Source: Beijerinckiaceae bacterium
GTDB lineage: Bacteria; Pseudomonadota; Alphaproteobacteria; Rhizobiales; Beijerinckiaceae
Assembly (NCBI GenBank): GCA_027532775.1
Contig: JAPZTO010000003.1
Location: 310,001 to 374,000, forward strand
Direction of reading: 5' to 3'
Length of the DNA stretch: 64,000 nucleotides
Both the position numbers and the translations under genes were made by a program. A model generated the notes under the pieces. The model was given only the letters and a program-made list of their open reading frames with translations. It searched no databases and was not told the origin of the DNA. Shown here piece by piece: positions 8,435-16,585 of the stretch. Each line of letters starts with the position of its first letter. Within the stretch, counting starts at the first letter, position 1.

Positions 8435-9454
8435 ATGATCCGACTCGACAAGTTCGAACGCTACCCGCTGACCTTCGGCCCGACGCCGATCGAACCGATG
8501 CGCCGGATGAGCGCGGCTCTCGGCGGCAAGGTGAACCTTTTTGCCAAGCGCGACGATTGCAATTCGGGCCTCGCCTTCGGCGGCAACAAGCTGCGCAAGC
8601 TCGAATACATCGTGCCGGATGTGCTGGCGAAGAAGGCCGACACCCTCGTTTCGATCGGCGGTGTCCAGTCGAACCATACCCGCATGGTCGCCGCCACGGC
8701 AGCCAAGCTCGGCCTGAAATGCGTGGTAGTCCAGGAGAGCTGGGTTCCGCATGAGGATGCCGTCTATGACCGCGTCGGCAACATCCTGCTGACCCGCCTG
8801 ATGGGCGCCGACAGCCGGATCGTGCCGGACGGATTCGATATCGGCATCCGCCGGAGCTGGGAGGACGCGATCCAGTCCGTCAAGGATGCCGGCGGCGTGC
8901 CCTATGGCATTCCGGCCGGCGCCTCGGTCCATCCCTATGGCGGACTTGGCTATGTCGGTTTTGCCGAGGAGGTTCGCAAGCAGGAGGCCGAGATGGGCAT
9001 CCGGTTCGACTATATCATCGTCTGCGTGGTCACCGGTTCGACCCAGGCCGGCATGATTGTCGGCTTTGCCGATGACAACCGGGCCGACCGCGTGATCGGG
9101 ATCGATGCCTCCGGCACCCCGGCCCAGACCCGCGAACAGGTGCGTGCGATTGTCGACAACACGGCCGGGCTGGTCGAACTCGGCCGCCCCGTGCGCGAGG
9201 ACGAGATCGTCATTCTCGAGGATTATGCCTATCCCGCCTATGGCATTCCCAGCGCCGAAACCAACGAGGCGATCCGCTTTGCTGCCCGGACGGAAGCGAT
9301 GATCACGGACCCTGTCTATGAGGGCAAGTCGATGCAGGCGATGATCGACCTTGTGAAGAAGGGCTATTTCCCGGCGGGGTCGAACGTCCTCTACGCCCAT
9401 CTCGGCGGGGCGCCGGCGATCAACGGCTACAGCTACACCTATCGCAACGGCTGA
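8435..9454 (+). CDS. acdS: 1-aminocyclopropane-1-carboxylate deaminase
   Basis: 339 residues. A PLP-dependent enzyme converting ACC, the plant ethylene precursor, to 2-oxobutyrate and ammonia. The PLP lysine is Lys52 in GGNKLRK, and VTGSTQAG binds the cofactor phosphate. Two residues that separate true ACC deaminases from D-cysteine desulfhydrases, Glu295 and Leu322 in the Pseudomonas enzyme, are present as Glu296 (VYEGKS) and Leu323 (AHLGG) with the same one-residue offset as the lysine. Cytoplasmic. The divergent Lrp regulator supports the call, and a strong terminator follows the gene. Suggests a lifestyle in contact with plants or plant-derived compounds. Confidence 0.95.
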   Translation: MIRLDKFERYPLTFGPTPIEPMRRMSAALGGKVNLFAKRDDCNSGLAFGGNKLRKLEYIVPDVLAKKADTLVSIGGVQSNHTRMVAATAAKLGLKCVVVQESWVPHEDAVYDRVGNILLTRLMGADSRIVPDGFDIGIRRSWEDAIQSVKDAGGVPYGIPAGASVHPYGGLGYVGFAEEVRKQEAEMGIRFDYIIVCVVTGSTQAGMIVGFADDNRADRVIGIDASGTPAQTREQVRAIVDNTAGLVELGRPVREDEIVILEDYAYPAYGIPSAETNEAIRFAARTEAMITDPVYEGKSMQAMIDLVKKGYFPAGSNVLYAHLGGAPAINGYSYTYRNG

Positions 9455-9460
9455 CGGGCC

Positions 9461-9489
9461 CGGCCCCGGGCATCCGCCGGGGCCGTTTT
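9461..9489 (+). terminator. intrinsic terminator of acdS
   Basis: A perfect 9-bp stem (CGGCCCCGG / CCGGGGCCG) with a 7-nt loop is followed by TTTT, 7 bp after the acdS stop. The reverse strand idnD gene ends just beyond. Confidence 0.88.
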
Positions 9490-9491
9490 CC

Positions 9492-10556
9492 TTACGTGAA
9501 GGCGAGCTGGACCTTCATGGCCCGGCTCCTGTCTGCCGCCAGATCGAAGGCACGCTGCGCCTCGCGGAAGGGAATGACCTCCGTGAGCAGCGGCATCGGG
9601 TTGATCCGGCCCGAGACCAGAGCCTGCACGGCGGTGCGGAATTCCGTTCCGAACCGGAATGTGCCGCGCATGTCGATCTCTTTGGCGACGACCGTATTGA
9701 TCATCAGTTGCGTCTCGCCGCCGAGCCCGACCAGGACGAGAATGCCGCGCGGCCGGATCACGTCCATCGCCGAGCGGATCGCCGATTGATGCCCCGAACA
9801 TTCGAAGACTACATCGAAACTGCCCTTGTTGGCGGCGAAGGCGGCCATTTTCTCCGGATCTCGGGCGACGTTCACGCCGATATCGGCGCCGATCTTCAGC
9901 CCCATCGCGATGGCGCTGTCCGAGACATCGGTGACAATGATCTCTCCGGCCCCGGCATAGCGGGCCGCCATGATCGTCAGCGCACCGATGGGGCCGCAGC
10001 CCGTGACGAGGATGCGGCGGCCGGAAAGCGGACCGGCGCGCTCCACGGCATGGAGGCAGACGGCCAACGGCTCGGCGAAGGCGGCGCGGGCGAGGTCGAA
10101 ATCCGCCGGGAGTTTCTCGCATTGAATGGCTTCCGCCACGAGCGTCTGCCGGAAGCCGCCGCTGACATGCGGGAAGCGCATGGCGGAGCCGTAGAACAGC
10201 ATGTTGAGGCAATGGATCTGCAGGCCCGCCTGGCAATAGGAGCAGGTTCCGCAGGCGCGGGCCGGGTTGACAGCGACACGATCGCCCGCCTGAAGCGCCG
10301 TGACGGCCCGTCCGACGGCGGTGACCGTAGCGGAGAATTCGTGGCCGAGCACGAAGGGCTGGCGCACCTCGATCGCGCCGATCCGGCCATCAAGATAATA
10401 GTGCAGGTCCGAACCGCAGATGCCGCCGGCGGCGATGGCCAGCTCGACCTGCGAATCACCGATCTCCGGCACGGGAACCGACTCGACCTTGAGCACGCGT
10501 GCGGCGTGGCAGACCACGCCCAAGGTTGACCGTTGCGATGTTTGGCCGTTCAACAT
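9492..10556 (-). CDS. idnD: zinc-dependent alcohol dehydrogenase, probable L-idonate 5-dehydrogenase
   Basis: 354 residues from the ATG at 10556; a TTG at 10568 is possible but less likely. Medium-chain dehydrogenase layout: catalytic zinc ligands Cys47 (GGICGSD) and His72-Glu73 (GHEF), structural zinc cysteines 102, 105, 108 and 116, then a Rossmann domain with VTGCGPIGA. The DLHYYLDGRIG stretch is typical of L-idonate 5-dehydrogenases, which oxidise L-idonate to 5-ketogluconate. It is divergent from idnO, whose product would reduce 5-ketogluconate to gluconate, which supports the assignment. Related sorbitol or threonine dehydrogenases cannot be excluded on motif alone. Confidence 0.85.
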   Translation of the reverse strand: MLNGQTSQRSTLGVVCHAARVLKVESVPVPEIGDSQVELAIAAGGICGSDLHYYLDGRIGAIEVRQPFVLGHEFSATVTAVGRAVTALQAGDRVAVNPARACGTCSYCQAGLQIHCLNMLFYGSAMRFPHVSGGFRQTLVAEAIQCEKLPADFDLARAAFAEPLAVCLHAVERAGPLSGRRILVTGCGPIGALTIMAARYAGAGEIIVTDVSDSAIAMGLKIGADIGVNVARDPEKMAAFAANKGSFDVVFECSGHQSAIRSAMDVIRPRGILVLVGLGGETQLMINTVVAKEIDMRGTFRFGTEFRTAVQALVSGRINPMPLLTEVIPFREAQRAFDLAADRSRAMKVQLAFT

Positions 10557-10568
10557 GTTCCCCCGCAA

Positions 10569-10587
10569 GGTCCCTCATGCCGGGACC
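10569..10587. promoter_or_regulatory. inverted repeat between idnD and idnO
   Basis: Perfect 6-bp arms GGTCCC / GGGACC around a 7-nt spacer, 12 bp before the idnD ATG, in the 98-bp divergent gap. Suitable as a repressor or activator dimer site; no sugar-acid regulator gene is in the window. Confidence 0.45.
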
Positions 10588-10654
10588 ATATTCGTTATCC
10601 TTGTCCCTATCACGGCACAATGCGGCCGGCAGGGCAACCCGAAGGTGCCAGACC

Positions 10655-11428
10655 ATGACCAGCGCGCTCTCCCTTTTCTCCCTTTCCGGGCGGCGCGCCC
10701 TTGTCACCGGTTCGAGCCGGGGGATCGGGCTGGCGCTTGCCGAGGGGTTGGCCGAAGCCGGGGCGGCCGTCGTGCTCAACGCGCGGGCGGCCGAATCGCT
10801 TGAAGCGCCGATTGCCGCCCTACGGGCGCGGGGTTTTACGGCCGGGGGCGCGGCTTTCGACGTGACCGATCCAGCCTCCAGCCGGGCGGCGATCGACCGC
10901 GTGGAGGCAGAGGTCGGCCCGATCGACATCCTGATCAACAATGCCGGGATCCAGATCCGGGGCGCGGCGGTGGATTATGACCCGGCTGACTGGCGCCGGT
11001 TGCAGGCGACCAACCTCGACAGCGTCTTTTTCGTCAGCCAGGCGGTGGGGCGGCACATGCTGGCACGCAAGCGCGGCAAGATTATCAATATCGGCTCGGT
11101 GCAGAGCGAGCTCGGCCGGGCCTCGATCGTGCCCTACAATGCCAGCAAGGGCGGCGTGAAGATGATGACGCGCGGCCTCGCTGCCGAATGGGGACCGCAC
11201 AACATCCAGGTCAATGCAATCGGGCCGGGTTATTTCAAGACCGAGCTCAATGATGCGCTGGTGAAGAATGCCGAGTTCTCGGCCTGGGTGGAAAAGCGGA
11301 CGCCGGCCGGGCGCTGGGGCGATGTGCGGGAACTCGTCGGCGCGGCTTTGTTCCTGGCCTCGGACGCATCAAGCTATGTCAATGGCCATCTCCTGATGGT
11401 CGATGGCGGCATGACGAGTGTGGTCTGA
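10655..11428 (+). CDS. idnO: SDR oxidoreductase, probable gluconate 5-dehydrogenase
   Basis: 257 residues from the ATG at 10655; the frame is open further upstream but the chosen start gives the usual SDR N-terminus. Classic SDR motifs: TGSSRGIG (18-25), NNAG (95-98), Ser148, and YNASK with Tyr161 and Lys165. The LFSLSGRRALVTG beginning and the DALVKNAEFSAWVEKRTPAGRWG loop are characteristic of gluconate 5-dehydrogenases, which interconvert 5-ketogluconate and gluconate with NADPH. Divergent from idnD. Transporter and gluconate kinase genes are not in the window, so the pathway is only partly represented here. Confidence 0.85.
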   Translation: MTSALSLFSLSGRRALVTGSSRGIGLALAEGLAEAGAAVVLNARAAESLEAPIAALRARGFTAGGAAFDVTDPASSRAAIDRVEAEVGPIDILINNAGIQIRGAAVDYDPADWRRLQATNLDSVFFVSQAVGRHMLARKRGKIINIGSVQSELGRASIVPYNASKGGVKMMTRGLAAEWGPHNIQVNAIGPGYFKTELNDALVKNAEFSAWVEKRTPAGRWGDVRELVGAALFLASDASSYVNGHLLMVDGGMTSVV

Positions 11429-11429
11429 G

Positions 11430-11701
11430 CTAGGGCGAAAACTCATAAAGGAGGCGCATTTGATGGGTGTTTCGGGGCGAAAATGGCCGGAAGCGGCGCG
11501 CAGCCTTGACGTCTGTCAGGGCAAGCGCCGGTTTCGAGGCAGTTTCTCTCCGAAACACCACCGGGGGGCACGGTGAATTTGGATCATCTTTCGCGTCCTT
11601 TCCCTCCCAAACCCGACGGTTTGCTTCGGGAAAGCCCACGAAACCTGATTACCAAATTCCCTCGCGTCAAATGCCACCTCCTTTATGAGTTTTCGCCCTA
11701 G
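11430..11701. mobile_element. MITE-like element with ~34-bp terminal inverted repeats
   Basis: The first 25 bases (11430-11454, beginning CTAGGGCGAAAACTC) and the last 25 (11677-11701) are exact inverted copies, and the match extends about 9 bases further (CATTTGA / TCAAATG) with a one-base indel. Both ends carry CTAG, the target preferred by IS630/Tc1-mariner elements, which duplicate TA. There is no transposase-sized frame; the two short frames inside (73 and 69 codons) look fortuitous. A subterminal inverted pair (GGTGTTTCGG / CCGAAACACC) lies within. It starts 2 bp after the idnO stop. It could also act as a long hairpin terminator for idnO. Confidence 0.8.
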
Positions 11702-11845
11702 TCCTGCCGCGAAATTCCATGCGGATGGCGCGGCATGGCCCCTGACCCTGCCCCGGTTTCGGTCTAGAACCAACACCACGTCACGGTATGGCCCGATTCG
11801 CCGGGCTGGTTGCGTTCCGACTTCAACAGACAGGTATCCGCCTTG
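11702..11845. other. gap before the MscS gene
   Basis: 144 bp between the MITE-like element and the channel gene. It presumably holds the promoter, but no convincing -35/-10 pair or other element was recognised. Confidence 0.4.
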
Positions 11846-14287
11846 ATGCTTTCCCGCTGGATGGCGCGTTTCGGCGCCGTGCTTCTTTGTGCTTCGATTT
11901 TCGGTGCAGCTGCGATCGCGCAGGCGCCCGCCCCGCGTGAAGGGCGCGCGCCGATCGAGACCGGCCGCCTCGAACTCACCCAGATCGAGGCGGCCCTGCA
12001 GCGGGAATCGCTCGATGACAAGAGGCTGGCCGATCTCCGGGCGCGGCTCGATCCGATCGCCCAGGCCATCGAGGAACTGATCCAGCGCGAGCAGCCGCGG
12101 GCGGACGAGATCAAGGCCCGGATCGACCGGCTTGGTCCGGCTCCCGATGCCAGCAAGGGGCAATCGGAAAGCGCCGATGTGGCGCGCGACCGGGCGGAAC
12201 AGCAGAAGCTCTGGCAGGAAGCGGACGAGACGCTGCGGCTGGCGCGGGCGCTCGCCCTGCGGATCGAGCAGCTGCGCGATGCCATCGCCGAGCGCCGCCG
12301 CGCCAATTTCGCCCGCGCAATCCTGGCGCAGGGCCCGTCCATCATCTCGCCCCTGCTCTGGTTTGATGTCAGCCAGGCGATTCCGCAGGATTTCGCGGCC
12401 TTCACCTTCCTGATGCGGCAATGGGCCGAGACGATCTTCGCCAATCTCGACTGGTATGAGCTTCTCCTGCTGGTCGGGCTGGCCCTTGGCGCCCTCGCAG
12501 GGCTGCCCAAGGCGCGCCTGTGGATCCGGACCGGCTCCTTCGCGCTCGAAGGCGGCCCGGACGAGACGCTCGAGCCACGGCGGTTCGACCGTGCCCTTGC
12601 CGGATTGCGCCGGGTGCTGCTGAGCGCGGTGGCCCCGGCGGCCCTGCTCTACCTGCTGCTCTGGATGTTCCGGAGCTTCGGCATCCTGCCCGGGCGGGCC
12701 GACCCCGTGCTCGAATCGATCACCAACGGGATCGCCTTCGTCCTTGGCATGAGCGGGCTCGCCGCGGGTGTCCTTTCGCCGTTCCGGGCGAATTGGCGGC
12801 TGTTCGATGTGTCGGACCGCGTGGCGGTTTCGCTCTGGCGCACGGTTCGCGATATCGCGGCCATCGTGGCGTTCGGGAAAATGACGGAAGCTCTGCAATC
12901 CGCCATTGTCGCCAGCCTGCCGCTGACCATCGTAACCAAGGGCGTCTTCGCCTTGATTGTCGCCGGGCGCCTTGTGCAGGGCCTGCGGGCAGCGTTCCGC
13001 ACCGAGATCGACGAGAAGACCGGCGACGTGCAGGATCGCGCCACTTCCCACTGGATCCTGCCGCGCATTGCCGGCTGGAGCGTGGCAACTGCCGTCGGCG
13101 TGGCAGCTTTCTTCGGTTATGTCGCGCTGGCGGGCTTCCTGGTCGAGCAGGTGATCTGGCTGCTGATCCTCGTGCTGATCGCCACCCTCCTGCTGGTCTT
13201 CATCGACGAACTGATCGGCGCGGGCCTGTCCTCGCGTGGCAAACTCGGCCGCCGCGTCCGCGAGGCTACCGGGCTTGCAGCAGGCTCGCTTGACCAGCTG
13301 AGCGTTCTCGGCACGGGCGTGACGCGGCTCGTCCTCTACATCTCGCTGGCGATGCTGGCGCTGGCGCCTTGGGGGGTGGATTCCTCCACCCTGTTCGGCA
13401 ATCTCCGCGCGGCCTTCTTCGGGTTCCAGGTCGGCGGCGTGACGATCTCGCTGTCGACGATCGCGCTGGCGCTGATGCTGTTCCTGATCGGCATTCTTGT
13501 CACCAAGGCGATCCAGAACTGGCTCGACACGCATTACCTGCCGCATACCGGGCTCGATATCGGCCTCAGGAATTCGATCCGCACGATCTTCGGCTATGTC
13601 GGCTTCATCATCGCTGCCTCGCTCGCCCTCGGGCAGGCCGGGTTTTCGCTCGACAAGATCACCATCGTGGCCGGTGCGCTTTCGCTGGGGATCGGCTTCG
13701 GCCTCCAGTCCATCGTCGGCAATTTCGTGTCCGGTCTGATCCTGCTCTGGGAGCGGCCGATCCGCGTGGGTGACTGGATTGTCGTCGGCGACGAGCAGGG
13801 CACGGTGAAGCGGATCAATGTCCGGGCGACCGAGATCCAGACTTTCGACCGCGCAAGCCTGATCATTCCGAATTCGGAATTCATCAGCGGCCGCGTGAAG
13901 AACTGGATGCATGCCGACAGGACGGGCCGGATCATCATTCCGATCAATGTCGATTATCAATCGGATCCGGACGAGGTGCAGCAATTGCTCCGCGATGCCG
14001 CCCTTGCCCATCGCGAGGTGATGAGCGAGCCGGCGCCGGTCGTCATTTTCAAGAATCTCGGCGAATCGGGCCTCGATTTCGAGCTGCGCTGTTTCTGTGA
14101 CGTCGATTCCATGGCCACGACGCGCAGCGAATTGCTGTTCGACATCTTCCGCCGGCTGCGGGCCGCGAAGATCGACGTACCCTATCCGACCCGCCGCCTC
14201 GAGATCACCAACATGCCCGGCGCGGGGGCTGGCGCCTTTGTCGCCACCGAGCGGCCACCGGAACCTGCCGTCAAGGGCGCGACATGA
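11846..14287 (+). CDS. large MscS-family mechanosensitive channel (DUF3772)
   Basis: 813 residues from the ATG at 11846. A signal peptide (ending AAAIAQA) leads into a periplasmic alpha-helical DUF3772 region (about residues 35-180, rich in charged coiled-coil-like helices). Many transmembrane segments follow, ending with the MscS pore and cytoplasmic beta domain: GALSLGIGFGLQSIVGNFVSG is the pore helix/Ala-Gly signature, and VGDWIVVGDEQGTVKRINVRATEIQTFDRASLIIPNS is the beta domain. Family role: inner-membrane channel that opens during hypo-osmotic shock. The CAP lipoprotein gene overlaps its stop by 4 bp (ATGA), so the two are translationally coupled. Confidence 0.93.
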   Translation: MLSRWMARFGAVLLCASIFGAAAIAQAPAPREGRAPIETGRLELTQIEAALQRESLDDKRLADLRARLDPIAQAIEELIQREQPRADEIKARIDRLGPAPDASKGQSESADVARDRAEQQKLWQEADETLRLARALALRIEQLRDAIAERRRANFARAILAQGPSIISPLLWFDVSQAIPQDFAAFTFLMRQWAETIFANLDWYELLLLVGLALGALAGLPKARLWIRTGSFALEGGPDETLEPRRFDRALAGLRRVLLSAVAPAALLYLLLWMFRSFGILPGRADPVLESITNGIAFVLGMSGLAAGVLSPFRANWRLFDVSDRVAVSLWRTVRDIAAIVAFGKMTEALQSAIVASLPLTIVTKGVFALIVAGRLVQGLRAAFRTEIDEKTGDVQDRATSHWILPRIAGWSVATAVGVAAFFGYVALAGFLVEQVIWLLILVLIATLLLVFIDELIGAGLSSRGKLGRRVREATGLAAGSLDQLSVLGTGVTRLVLYISLAMLALAPWGVDSSTLFGNLRAAFFGFQVGGVTISLSTIALALMLFLIGILVTKAIQNWLDTHYLPHTGLDIGLRNSIRTIFGYVGFIIAASLALGQAGFSLDKITIVAGALSLGIGFGLQSIVGNFVSGLILLWERPIRVGDWIVVGDEQGTVKRINVRATEIQTFDRASLIIPNSEFISGRVKNWMHADRTGRIIIPINVDYQSDPDEVQQLLRDAALAHREVMSEPAPVVIFKNLGESGLDFELRCFCDVDSMATTRSELLFDIFRRLRAAKIDVPYPTRRLEITNMPGAGAGAFVATERPPEPAVKGAT

Positions 14288-14772
14288 GGAACAGGGCCAT
14301 GTGCAATCCGGCTTTCCTGGCCCTGGCTTCCGCCCTCGGGCTTGGCGCCTGCTCCGATACCGCGCCCTCGCGGCCGCAACCGGCCTTCTATGTCGATCTC
14401 GCCCGCTCGGGCACAACGCTCGACCCGCAGACCAGCACGACGATCATCAACGGCTACCGCACCAATCTCGGGCTGCCAGCCCTGGATTGGGACCCGGCCC
14501 TCGCCGAGCAGGCCCGGGGCGAGGCTGGGCGGCTGGCGGCGCGGGGTGAGTTATCCGCCGACGCCCTGCAGGGCAACCGGCCCGTCAAGGGGCTGAAACG
14601 GAGCGTCTCCGGCGGTTATCACAGTTTCGCCGATGCCTTTTCCGGCTGGCGCGGCTCGCCGTCGCATGATGCCGTGCTCCGTACGCCCAAGGGCCGGCGC
14701 TACGGCATCGGCGTCGTCGCCAGACCGGAATCACGCCATCGGGTCTATTGGGTGGTGCTCGTCGCGGAATAG
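14284..14772 (+). CDS. CAP/SCP-domain lipoprotein
   Basis: 162 residues. The signal peptide ends at a lipobox (LGAC) near residue 23. The rest matches a small CAP (SCP-like) domain: a helix with INGYRTNLGLPALDWDPALAEQAR near the N-terminus, HSFADAFSGWRGSPSHDAVLRTP in the middle, and a terminal YWVVLVAE strand. The usual CAP histidine-glutamate pair is partly preserved (SHDAVLR). Bacterial CAP proteins are secreted or envelope-bound; their biochemical role is mostly unknown. Translationally coupled to the MscS gene upstream. Confidence 0.85.
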   Translation: MRNRAMCNPAFLALASALGLGACSDTAPSRPQPAFYVDLARSGTTLDPQTSTTIINGYRTNLGLPALDWDPALAEQARGEAGRLAARGELSADALQGNRPVKGLKRSVSGGYHSFADAFSGWRGSPSHDAVLRTPKGRRYGIGVVARPESRHRVYWVVLVAE

Positions 14773-14782
14773 GGAGCGCCCG

Positions 14783-15613
14783 TCACTTCTTGGGCGGAAG
14801 CGGCGGCGCCTCGTGCACCAGCATGATCGAGACGCGGCGATTCGGCGCGAGACTCGGATCATCCGGGAAGACCGGCTGGGTATCGCCCCGGCCCACGACG
14901 GATTCGAACCGGTCATCCGGCACGCCGTTATTGGCCAGGATGTCCCGGACGGAGATGGCCCGCTCGGCCGAGAGTTTCCAGCCGGCGCCGCGTTCCTTGC
15001 TCGCATTGCGGCCGGACGAGATATGGCCGGTCACGCGGATGCGGTTCGGCATGCGCCGCAGCGTCGGCGCGACGGCGGCGATGATCTTCCGGGTACGCTC
15101 ATAGGGAAGGGCGGAGCCTTCCGGGAACATGGAGCGCCCGTCCTGGTCGACGATCTGGATATCGAGGCCCTCGTCGGTTTCCTCGATCACGACATTGCGG
15201 GAAATCTCGGCAATTTCCGGCATTTCCTGCAAGGCCTGCCGAAGCGAGACCGCAGCAGTGGTGAAGCCGCGATCGGCAAGGAACGTGCCGTTGGCCACCG
15301 TGTCGCGCTGGGAATTCGCGTAGGGCGAGGTCTGGTCGGCGGCGAAGTCGGTCGAGACTTTCCGGGTGTATTTGATCGTCGAGCGCACGGGCACGCCATC
15401 GGTCTCGATGATGCCGGTGGTGCGGGTATGCTTCTGCATGCCGAAGGATTCGCGCATGGAGCCGGCGACGATCTGCTGCTTTTTCTGGTTGGGCGTCGAG
15501 AATGCGACCAGCATGACGAAGAAGGCGACGAGCAGACCCATCAGGTCGGCGAAGGTCACGAACCAGCCGTGACCGCCACCGCCGCCATGCGCCGCTCCCC
15601 GTTTGCGTGCCAT
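14783..15613 (-). CDS. motB: flagellar motor stator protein MotB/PomB type (OmpA domain)
   Basis: 276 residues. A short Gly/His-rich cytoplasmic start leads into one membrane helix with the ion-binding aspartate Asp23 (TFADLMGLLVAFFVMLVAFS). A linker of about 110 residues is followed by a C-terminal OmpA-like peptidoglycan-binding domain (RIRVTGHISSG, LSAERAISVRDILANNGV, APNRRVSIML). Together with MotA it forms the torque-generating stator. The TFADLM helix differs from the YADFMT helix common in proton-driven MotB; which ion is used cannot be read. It follows motA by 28 bp on the same strand. No other flagellar genes are in the window. Confidence 0.9.
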   Translation of the reverse strand: MARKRGAAHGGGGGHGWFVTFADLMGLLVAFFVMLVAFSTPNQKKQQIVAGSMRESFGMQKHTRTTGIIETDGVPVRSTIKYTRKVSTDFAADQTSPYANSQRDTVANGTFLADRGFTTAAVSLRQALQEMPEIAEISRNVVIEETDEGLDIQIVDQDGRSMFPEGSALPYERTRKIIAAVAPTLRRMPNRIRVTGHISSGRNASKERGAGWKLSAERAISVRDILANNGVPDDRFESVVGRGDTQPVFPDDPSLAPNRRVSIMLVHEAPPLPPKK

Positions 15614-15641
15614 GCTCGAACTCCGTTACGCTGGTCCGCGA

Positions 15642-16418
15642 TCAGGCGGCGGCTTCCGCCTCGACAAAATGCGCCTTGTGATGATCCGGCAGGTAGGAGA
15701 GCAGCATCTCGCGGATGATGCCCGGGCTCTTCGCCTGGCGGATCTGCATCACGCCGTCGATGATCAGCGAGCGCGAAATGTCCTCCTCCTCAAGCTTGAC
15801 ATGCAGCTTGTCGGCGATCGGCAGGCAAAACAGGTTGGCGACAAGCGCGCCGTAAAGCGTCGCAAGCAGGGCCGTGGCCATGAACGGACCGAGCTTGGCC
15901 GGGTCTTCCATGTTGGCGAACATGCCGACCATCCCGAGCAGGGTGCCGACCATGCCCCAGGCCGGGGCGCAATCGCCGATGGCGCGGTAGATCTTCTGCC
16001 CCTCGTCGAGATGCGCAAGGAAGGTGTCCCGGTCCTTGTTCATCGTGTTCTGGATGAATTCGGCGTCGTAGCCGTCCACCACATAGCGGATGCCCTGTGC
16101 GAGGAAGGGGTCGTCCACCTTCAGCGTTTCCAGCGCCATCGGGCCGGATTTGCGCATCACCTCGGCGATCTTGGTGATTTCCTCGATCAGTGCCCGCGGA
16201 TCGAGGGCGCGCATCTGGAGGACGTATCGCATGCCCATCGGCAGGCCGTGGATCATGGACGAGAAGGGAAAACGGATCATGGTGGAGGCGATGGCCCCGC
16301 CGAAGATGACGATGGCGGCATGTTCCGAGACGTAGATGCTCAGATGCCCGTCCATCAGCATCAGGACGACGACCACGGCGATGCCCAGCACGGTGCCAAC
16401 GATGGTAGAGATATCCAT
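15642..16418 (-). CDS. motA: flagellar motor stator protein MotA/PomA type
   Basis: 258 residues with four membrane segments: two near the N-terminus (IVGTVLGIAVVVVLMLMDG and the AAIVIFGGAIASTMIRF region) and two near the centre (AWGMVGTLLGMVGMFANM and PFMATALLATLYGALVANLFCLPIADKL). The cytoplasmic loop between carries charged residues of the rotor interface (LEEITKIAEVMRKSGPMALE-like stretch). PAWGMVGTLLGM is the MotA/PomA hallmark. Length and the MDISTIVG start are closer to PomA/short MotA than to the longer Rhizobium MotA. First gene of a motA-motB pair. Confidence 0.92.
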   Translation of the reverse strand: MDISTIVGTVLGIAVVVVLMLMDGHLSIYVSEHAAIVIFGGAIASTMIRFPFSSMIHGLPMGMRYVLQMRALDPRALIEEITKIAEVMRKSGPMALETLKVDDPFLAQGIRYVVDGYDAEFIQNTMNKDRDTFLAHLDEGQKIYRAIGDCAPAWGMVGTLLGMVGMFANMEDPAKLGPFMATALLATLYGALVANLFCLPIADKLHVKLEEEDISRSLIIDGVMQIRQAKSPGIIREMLLSYLPDHHKAHFVEAEAAA

Positions 16419-16585
16419 GTGATCCTGTCCCCGGCCGCACGGAACGTGCGCCGCATTCTGCGGTCCCTGAGCTCCACGTTAGGCCTTGCAGCTAAAGGAA
16501 GGGTTAAGCTTAAGAAGGCTCCTGCTCAGTTCCTGTTCATGTCATCGGCCGCATAAGCGCGGCCCAGTTCCGCCCCGAGGGTTTC

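Noticed and set aside
8435-9454. D-cysteine desulfhydrase instead of ACC deaminase
   Set aside because: Glu296 and Leu323 match the ACC-specific residues, and an Lrp-type gene is divergent.
11430-11701. Two short reading frames (73 and 69 codons) inside the MITE-like element as genes
   Set aside because: They run through the inverted ends on opposite strands, have no ribosome sites and resemble spurious frames.
11516-14416. 966-codon frame antisense to the MscS gene
   Set aside because: Composition (Gln, Asp, Arg, His rich) is that of a shadow frame; no domain is recognisable.
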